In this document: one piece after another, positions 16,501-16,705 of the stretch | How positions within the stretch are numbered: the first letter of the stretch is position 1 | Layout of the letters: each line of letters starts with the position of its first letter | Assembly (NCBI GenBank): GCA_003990745.1 | Contig: RBNI01003086.1 | Coordinates: 1 to 16,705 of the forward strand | Reading direction: 5' to 3' | DNA: 16,705 bases | Source of the DNA: Jimgerdemannia flammicorona | Lineage: Eukaryota; Mucoromycota; Endogonomycetes; Endogonales; Endogonaceae | The notes under the pieces: generated by a model | Database searches by the model: none | What the model was told of the DNA's origin: nothing | What the model saw: the letters and a program-made list of their open reading frames with translations, nothing else | Made by a program: the position numbers and the translations under genes

Positions 16501-16705
16501 GCTCAAAAATAAAGTACTATCTCTTAGATAGTATTGTAGCCAAATTTGACTACAAAAAACAACTATATCTAAAATTTTATAAAAATAAAAAGAAATCATA
16601 AAAAATTATTTTACTAAAAAAAAAAATAGATTTTCTTCAAAAAAAAAAATTTTATAATTTTATATCAAATATTAAGTTAATTTTTTTTTTTTTTTTTTTT
16701 TTTTT
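16500..16705. other. AT-rich end of window with terminal T25
   Basis: About 200 bases of A/T-rich sequence with several A runs, ending in 25 T residues at 16681-16705. No copia 3' LTR, gene or repeat matching the rest of the window is seen. The final T run may continue outside the window or mark a sequencing or assembly limit. Confidence 0.6.

Larger units (their letters stand above)
5490..16540 (+). mobile_element. Dead Ty1/copia LTR retrotransposon, split by a gypsy insertion
   Basis: Read with stops allowed, the AT-rich DNA on both sides of the gypsy element gives copia proteins in canonical order: Gag, CCHC remnant, protease, pre-integrase, integrase, RVT_2 reverse transcriptase, RNase H. 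Integrase ahead of reverse transcriptase is the copia (Pseudoviridae) order. The reverse transcriptase is cut at 8999 and resumes just after 15715. Cys-to-Tyr, His-to-Tyr, Asp-to-Asn and Gly-to-Arg changes at conserved positions, plus many stops and several frameshifts, show long inactivity. Almost no CpG is left. The 3' LTR is not visible before the window ends. Confidence 0.85.

Overview
This window is a graveyard of transposable elements from a eukaryote, most likely a filamentous fungus. The evidence is one long LTR retrotransposon nested inside a much older one, fungal-style Ty3/gypsy and Ty1/copia proteins, and decay made almost entirely of C-to-T and G-to-A changes, as expected from repeat-induced point mutation (RIP) or deamination of methylated cytosine. 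I see no intact host gene, no rRNA, no tRNA and no CRISPR array. The fungal assignment is an inference; the species cannot be named.

Layout. Bases 1-385 hold an imperfect hairpin (arms 1-46 and 111-156) followed by a GAATC-rich block with a 22-base perfect palindrome; a decayed relative of this block lies at about 3173-3310. Bases 386-1718 are a G-rich, C-poor stretch with no convincing gene, ending in AATAAA and a 30-base A tract, like the 3' end of a retroposed polyadenylated transcript. Bases 1719-3000 have the opposite skew and hold a 260-codon reading frame of unknown function broken by three TAG codons, then 35-bp tandem repeats and an LTR-like TATAAATA/AATAAA pair. Bases 3000-8999 and 15715-16705 are very AT-rich, almost without CpG, and full of stops. 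Read with stops allowed, about 5490-8999 plus 15721-16500 is a dead Ty1/copia element in the order Gag, zinc knuckle, protease, pre-integrase, integrase, reverse transcriptase, RNase H.

The centre, 9000-15714, is a structurally complete Ty3/gypsy retrotransposon. It has 472-bp LTRs, a candidate primer site, Gag with a CCHC knuckle, a DTGA protease, a Pol carrying a cysteine cluster and a complete dUTPase domain ahead of the reverse transcriptase and RNase H, an HHCC/D-D-35-E integrase with a GPY motif, an extra 153-codon ORF of unknown function after the integrase, and a polypurine tract. It sits inside the reverse transcriptase gene of the copia element, which resumes on the other side. The copy is dead: about 14 internal stop codons and one frame change. 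The LTRs differ at 19 positions by my reading, all transitions, mostly at CpG.

How the parts would work together in a live copy: Gag packages the RNA, protease cuts the polyprotein, reverse transcriptase/RNase H makes cDNA between the primer site and polypurine tract, dUTPase would lower dUTP during that synthesis, and integrase inserts the product. The two least ordinary parts are the dUTPase and the downstream ORF.
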